15,931 bases of DNA from an uncultured Bacteroidia bacterium (GTDB taxonomy: Bacteria; Bacteroidota; Bacteroidia; SpSt-205), in the NCBI GenBank assembly GCA_937995505.1, contig CALKJV010000108.1, positions 1 through 15,931 of the forward strand. Reading direction: 5' to 3'. Below, piece after piece: positions 13,780 to 15,931 of this stretch. The notes under the pieces are model-generated. The model did no database searches. It was not told the DNA's origin and saw only the letters and a program-made list of their open reading frames with translations. Position 1 is the stretch's first letter. Each line of letters starts with the position of its first letter. The position numbers were made by a program, and so were the translations under genes.

Positions 13780-15141
13780 TTAGGGGCGCAGGAGCACCTG
13801 CACAAGCCGCTGTGAACCCTGCTCTACTTGGATGAGATACGGCCCCGAAGGCAAATCCCCCACCCAGAGCGGTAGTACAACAGGGCTACCTCCCAGAGGC
13901 ACGAGGCTCTGCTCCTGTACCACTTGACCTAAGGTATTAAGCACACGCACCCAGGTTCGCTCCGAACGAACTGCCAAAAAGCGTATCTGTACCTCTTCGG
14001 TGGCTGGATTAGGGAAAAGCTCTAAGTCGCTTATGCCAGCGCTTTCTTGGGATGGCAGCGCCGAGACACACCCCGCCTGCAGCCGAATCTCAAATTCCTG
14101 AAAAGATCCACAGGCATTCTCTCCATCTCGATCGGCCTCTAACTTGAGGTAATACACCTGCCCCGCTGTAACGCAAGCACTTAGCTGGACTGTGGTGCTC
14201 TGTACATTGCTAGCCAGGCAGACCGAGCTTGTAAGCCCGCCCCCGCAGGGAGGAGCTAAGTCTAAATCACCCCCCCTGTACAAGTGAAGCACCGGCCAAA
14301 GGGCGGCACCACCTTGGAAATTCGTACAGGTAACCGTCAGCGTACCTGTAACATCTGGGCGGATAATCCATAGCATATCCGGAGAAGTATAGGAGGGCTT
14401 GCCGCTACAAGCAAGCGTATTGCTATTGTCAAACTTATTTTTCTTTCCGCAAGTAGTGCCTGCCCCGTGGGCATACGGGAAGGAGTTTACCCTAATCACG
14501 CCAGGAGGGTCCGCCGATGCCACCACCTGAATCGCATCTACCGCCGCCGGCGGCTGATACTCAGCTACCGCGTCATTTTTCCAGGAAAAGATAAGGCGCA
14601 CAGCTTGCTCCCCTTGCCCGCAGTAGTACACGGCCCGAATCTTAGACCAGCCCGTACGGCTAACTTCAGAATATTTACCTAAGCTGTAAGCAGTATTCGT
14701 GATAGCCGAACCGGCCGTGGGCGTAGGCGCTAAGGACACAGGTATCGCAAAAATCTCTAAAAAATCTTCTCCATCATTGCCTTCTAACCAGACCCAGGCC
14801 GAAAGCTCTACATAAGGCTGATTGGATGGCAGGGTTATATCCCGCCAGAAATGAACGACGCTGGCAGAGTTTGTATAGGCATGCGGCGGGGGGTTGCCAC
14901 TACAATCTCGCGTGATGTATATGGCCTGATTCCCGTGCTGACCTCCGGCAGCTGTGTTTACTGTCCATCTATTGCCCTGAGTGCCATTGACGATGTTCCA
15001 GCCCTCCACGGTACCAGAAGGCCCGCAAAAGGTCTGACTCTCAAAGGAACCTTCATTAGTGCTGTTGATAAGCACCGTCGTCTGTGCCCATAGAAGGGCC
15101 GAGCCCCAAAGGGCTCCTACGAGAAAAATGGGTTTACGCAT
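13780..15141 (-). CDS. Secreted T9SS cargo protein with C-terminal sorting domain
   Basis: This protein has 453 residues. A signal peptide, MRKPIFLVGALWGSALLWAQ, has a clear A-Q end. Residues about 25-210 form a beta-rich jelly-roll or MAM-like domain, with FWRDITLPSNQPYVELSAWVW and RLIFSWKND. Residues about 215-358 resemble a PPC-type or lectin-like beta domain rich in Cys (TCGKKNKF, DMLWIIRPD, YYLKLEADRDGENACG). The end (374-453) is a T9SS type A sorting domain: LELFPNPATEEVQI, VRVLNTLGQVV and LPSGPYLIQVEQG. It is therefore exported to the cell surface or medium; no enzyme motif is visible, so adhesion or carbohydrate binding is plausible. An in-frame ATG at 15240 would bury the signal peptide and is rejected. 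Confidence 0.88.
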   Translation of the reverse strand: MRKPIFLVGALWGSALLWAQTTVLINSTNEGSFESQTFCGPSGTVEGWNIVNGTQGNRWTVNTAAGGQHGNQAIYITRDCSGNPPPHAYTNSASVVHFWRDITLPSNQPYVELSAWVWLEGNDGEDFLEIFAIPVSLAPTPTAGSAITNTAYSLGKYSEVSRTGWSKIRAVYYCGQGEQAVRLIFSWKNDAVAEYQPPAAVDAIQVVASADPPGVIRVNSFPYAHGAGTTCGKKNKFDNSNTLACSGKPSYTSPDMLWIIRPDVTGTLTVTCTNFQGGAALWPVLHLYRGGDLDLAPPCGGGLTSSVCLASNVQSTTVQLSACVTAGQVYYLKLEADRDGENACGSFQEFEIRLQAGCVSALPSQESAGISDLELFPNPATEEVQIRFLAVRSERTWVRVLNTLGQVVQEQSLVPLGGSPVVLPLWVGDLPSGPYLIQVEQGSQRLVQVLLRP

Positions 15142-15358
15142 ATGCGTGAAAGTTTGGCAAACGCTTGGGCCGAGTAACCGGCTATGGACATAGGCTCTCG
15201 CAGCTGAATCTCCCAAAGAGAGCCAGCCTTCCTGATCCATGCCTTTCTAGAAATACCCTTTCGTACTCGGCTGAGGCGCTTACCCCTCTTTACGCATAAG
15301 CGTCTAAGCGTATATACAAGTGCTGGGCAGTTCCCAGAAGACCCCTTAGCCTGATGCA
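15142..15358 (-). other. Long untranslated leader of the T9SS cargo gene
   Basis: About 217 nt separate the probable transcription start (just after the box at 15365) from the cargo ATG. It holds no convincing gene and no tRNA. An inverted repeat, GGCTCTC/GAGAGCC (15193-15199 with 15218-15224, 18-nt loop), can form a hairpin about 50 nt before the ATG. A second imperfect one, CTGGG/CCCAG, lies further upstream, near 15322-15336. No known riboswitch motif is recognised. This is the only long leader in the window. Confidence 0.4.
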
Positions 15359-15364
15359 CCGATA

Positions 15365-15372
15365 CAAAGGTA
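15365..15372 (-). promoter_or_regulatory. Promoter of the T9SS cargo gene
   Basis: The minus strand reads TACCTTTG, an exact TAnnTTTG -7 element. About 17 nt further upstream there is CTTGG, a one-mismatch match to the -33 TTTG. It is preceded by an A-tract (eight A). It is the best-formed promoter in the window and lies in the gap between the metallophosphoesterase stop and the cargo leader. Confidence 0.6.
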
Positions 15373-15461
15373 AGTTTTTTTTCTCAGCACCAAGAGGGAA
15401 AATACCAACATCAGAAAAATAGCGACTAGCTGCCCCACCCCGCCAAGCTCTAAAATTCCCC

Positions 15462-15931
15462 TTATCCTGCGGGCTGCCGCCGAAGGGTAAGGCACGTAAC
15501 TTCCGGCCAAATCCCTAAGCGGGCCGGCAGCCCGATATAACCTAGCCCGCGGTTGACATACAGCAGCTGGTCTCCAGTTTGGTACAGGCCTGCCCAGTGA
15601 GGATACAACCAAGCTGCTGGGCTGAAGCGCAGAGTAGCCCACTCTATTCCGACTTGGAGGCCGTGGGTATGACCGCTTAGGGTCAAGGCGATAGGATAAC
15701 GCCCCCGTACCTGCGCACTCCAGTGGGTGGGGTCGTGCGAAAGCAAGATGGCACAGCTGCCAGGCTGCACCCCTTCCCAGGCCTTTGCTAAGTCGCCATA
15801 CCGATGAAAGCGCCGCCAGGCACTCCAGTTCCCTACCCCTACCAGCGTAAGGGCTTCCTCGGCGCGGGTAAGGCGCACAGCGGCATTATCCAAGAGCTGG
15901 AAGCCCGCCTGCCCAATAAGCTGGCGAAGGT
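15462..15931 (-). CDS. Metallophosphoesterase, C-terminal part (truncated by window edge)
   Basis: The frame is open to the right edge (LRQLIGQAGFQLLDNA at the border), so the N-terminal half with the D-x-H and GD-x-x-D motifs lies outside the window. What remains shows the C-terminal metal and catalytic motifs of calcineurin-like phosphoesterases: ILLSHDP and LTLSGHTHGLQVG. These are followed by VNRGLGYIGLPARLG and PEVTCLTLRR, typical of the YkuE/YaeI subgroup, which is often membrane anchored and acts on lipid or nucleotide phosphates. The substrate is unknown. A TTG at 15893 is in frame but is internal, not the start. Downstream, 15373-15461 contains the -33 region of the cargo promoter. 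Confidence 0.88.
   Translation of the reverse strand, partial: LRQLIGQAGFQLLDNAAVRLTRAEEALTLVGVGNWSAWRRFHRYGDLAKAWEGVQPGSCAILLSHDPTHWSAQVRGRYPIALTLSGHTHGLQVGIEWATLRFSPAAWLYPHWAGLYQTGDQLLYVNRGLGYIGLPARLGIWPEVTCLTLRRQPAG

Noticed and set aside
15142..15240. 33-residue extension of the T9SS cargo protein from an upstream ATG
   Set aside because: It is polar and would place the clear signal peptide inside the protein.
15117..15359. 80-codon minus-strand frame in the cargo leader
   Set aside because: It is rich in Arg/Ser/Gly with no family resemblance, and it runs into the cargo gene out of frame. It is more likely untranslated leader.
15142..15372. A tRNA or known riboswitch in the leader
   Set aside because: No T-loop-like GGTTCGAATCC or cloverleaf pairing could be found, and no aptamer core I know is present.

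Overview
The window looks like about 16 kb of a Bacteroidota (Bacteroidetes/FCB group) chromosome. Two proteins end in a type IX secretion (T9SS) type A sorting domain. Several starts are preceded by TAnnTTTG boxes, the Bacteroidota sigma-A -7 element. The signalling proteins (SiaB/SiaC, and a SpoIIE phosphatase with the DVVGGDFYW core) are of types common in that phylum. Shine-Dalgarno sequences are mostly absent, which also fits. The genus cannot be read from the sequence. I see no rRNA, tRNA, CRISPR array, insertion sequence or phage gene.

Layout. The left edge (1-1355, + strand) holds the last 39 codons of a T9SS cargo protein, a DUF423 membrane protein and a family-2-like glycosyltransferase. 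The glycosyltransferase converges with, and overlaps by 8 bp, a GNAT acetyltransferase. From 1348 to the right edge every gene is on the minus strand, so transcription runs right to left. In that order: the C-terminal part of a metallophosphoesterase (cut by the window edge); a roughly 220-nt leader and a 453-residue T9SS-secreted protein closed by a hairpin terminator; CheR, CheB, a secreted PEBP-family protein and a SpoIIE-type phosphatase with GAF and PAS domains; SiaB-like, SiaC, SiaB and SiaC; two paralogous coiled-coil/membrane proteins; a small secreted protein of unknown function; 3-hydroxybutyryl-CoA dehydrogenase; a glyoxalase-II-like MBL hydrolase; a STAS-domain protein with a Glu/Trp tail; ribonuclease Z; a queuosine-precursor transporter; and the GNAT protein. 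Many junctions are 4-nt ATGA or GTGA overlaps (CheR-CheB, CheB-PEBP, PEBP-phosphatase, SiaC-coiled coil, MBL-STAS, RNase Z-transporter), so long translationally coupled units are likely.

Biological core. Positions 6154-11792 look like a remodelled Sia partner-switching system. In Pseudomonas, SiaA (PP2C phosphatase) and SiaB (kinase) set the phosphorylation of SiaC, and unphosphorylated SiaC activates the diguanylate cyclase SiaD. Here there is one SiaA-like phosphatase, two SiaB-SiaC pairs and no GGDEF protein. One SiaB copy has lost its ATP-binding motifs. In the place of SiaD are two paralogous helical membrane proteins, one with a segment resembling the stalk found in front of cyclase domains. 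CheB/CheR lie upstream of the phosphatase in an overlapping gene string. A STAS protein with an unusual Trp-studded acidic tail lies downstream. I consider this module the part of the window most likely to be an undescribed system.
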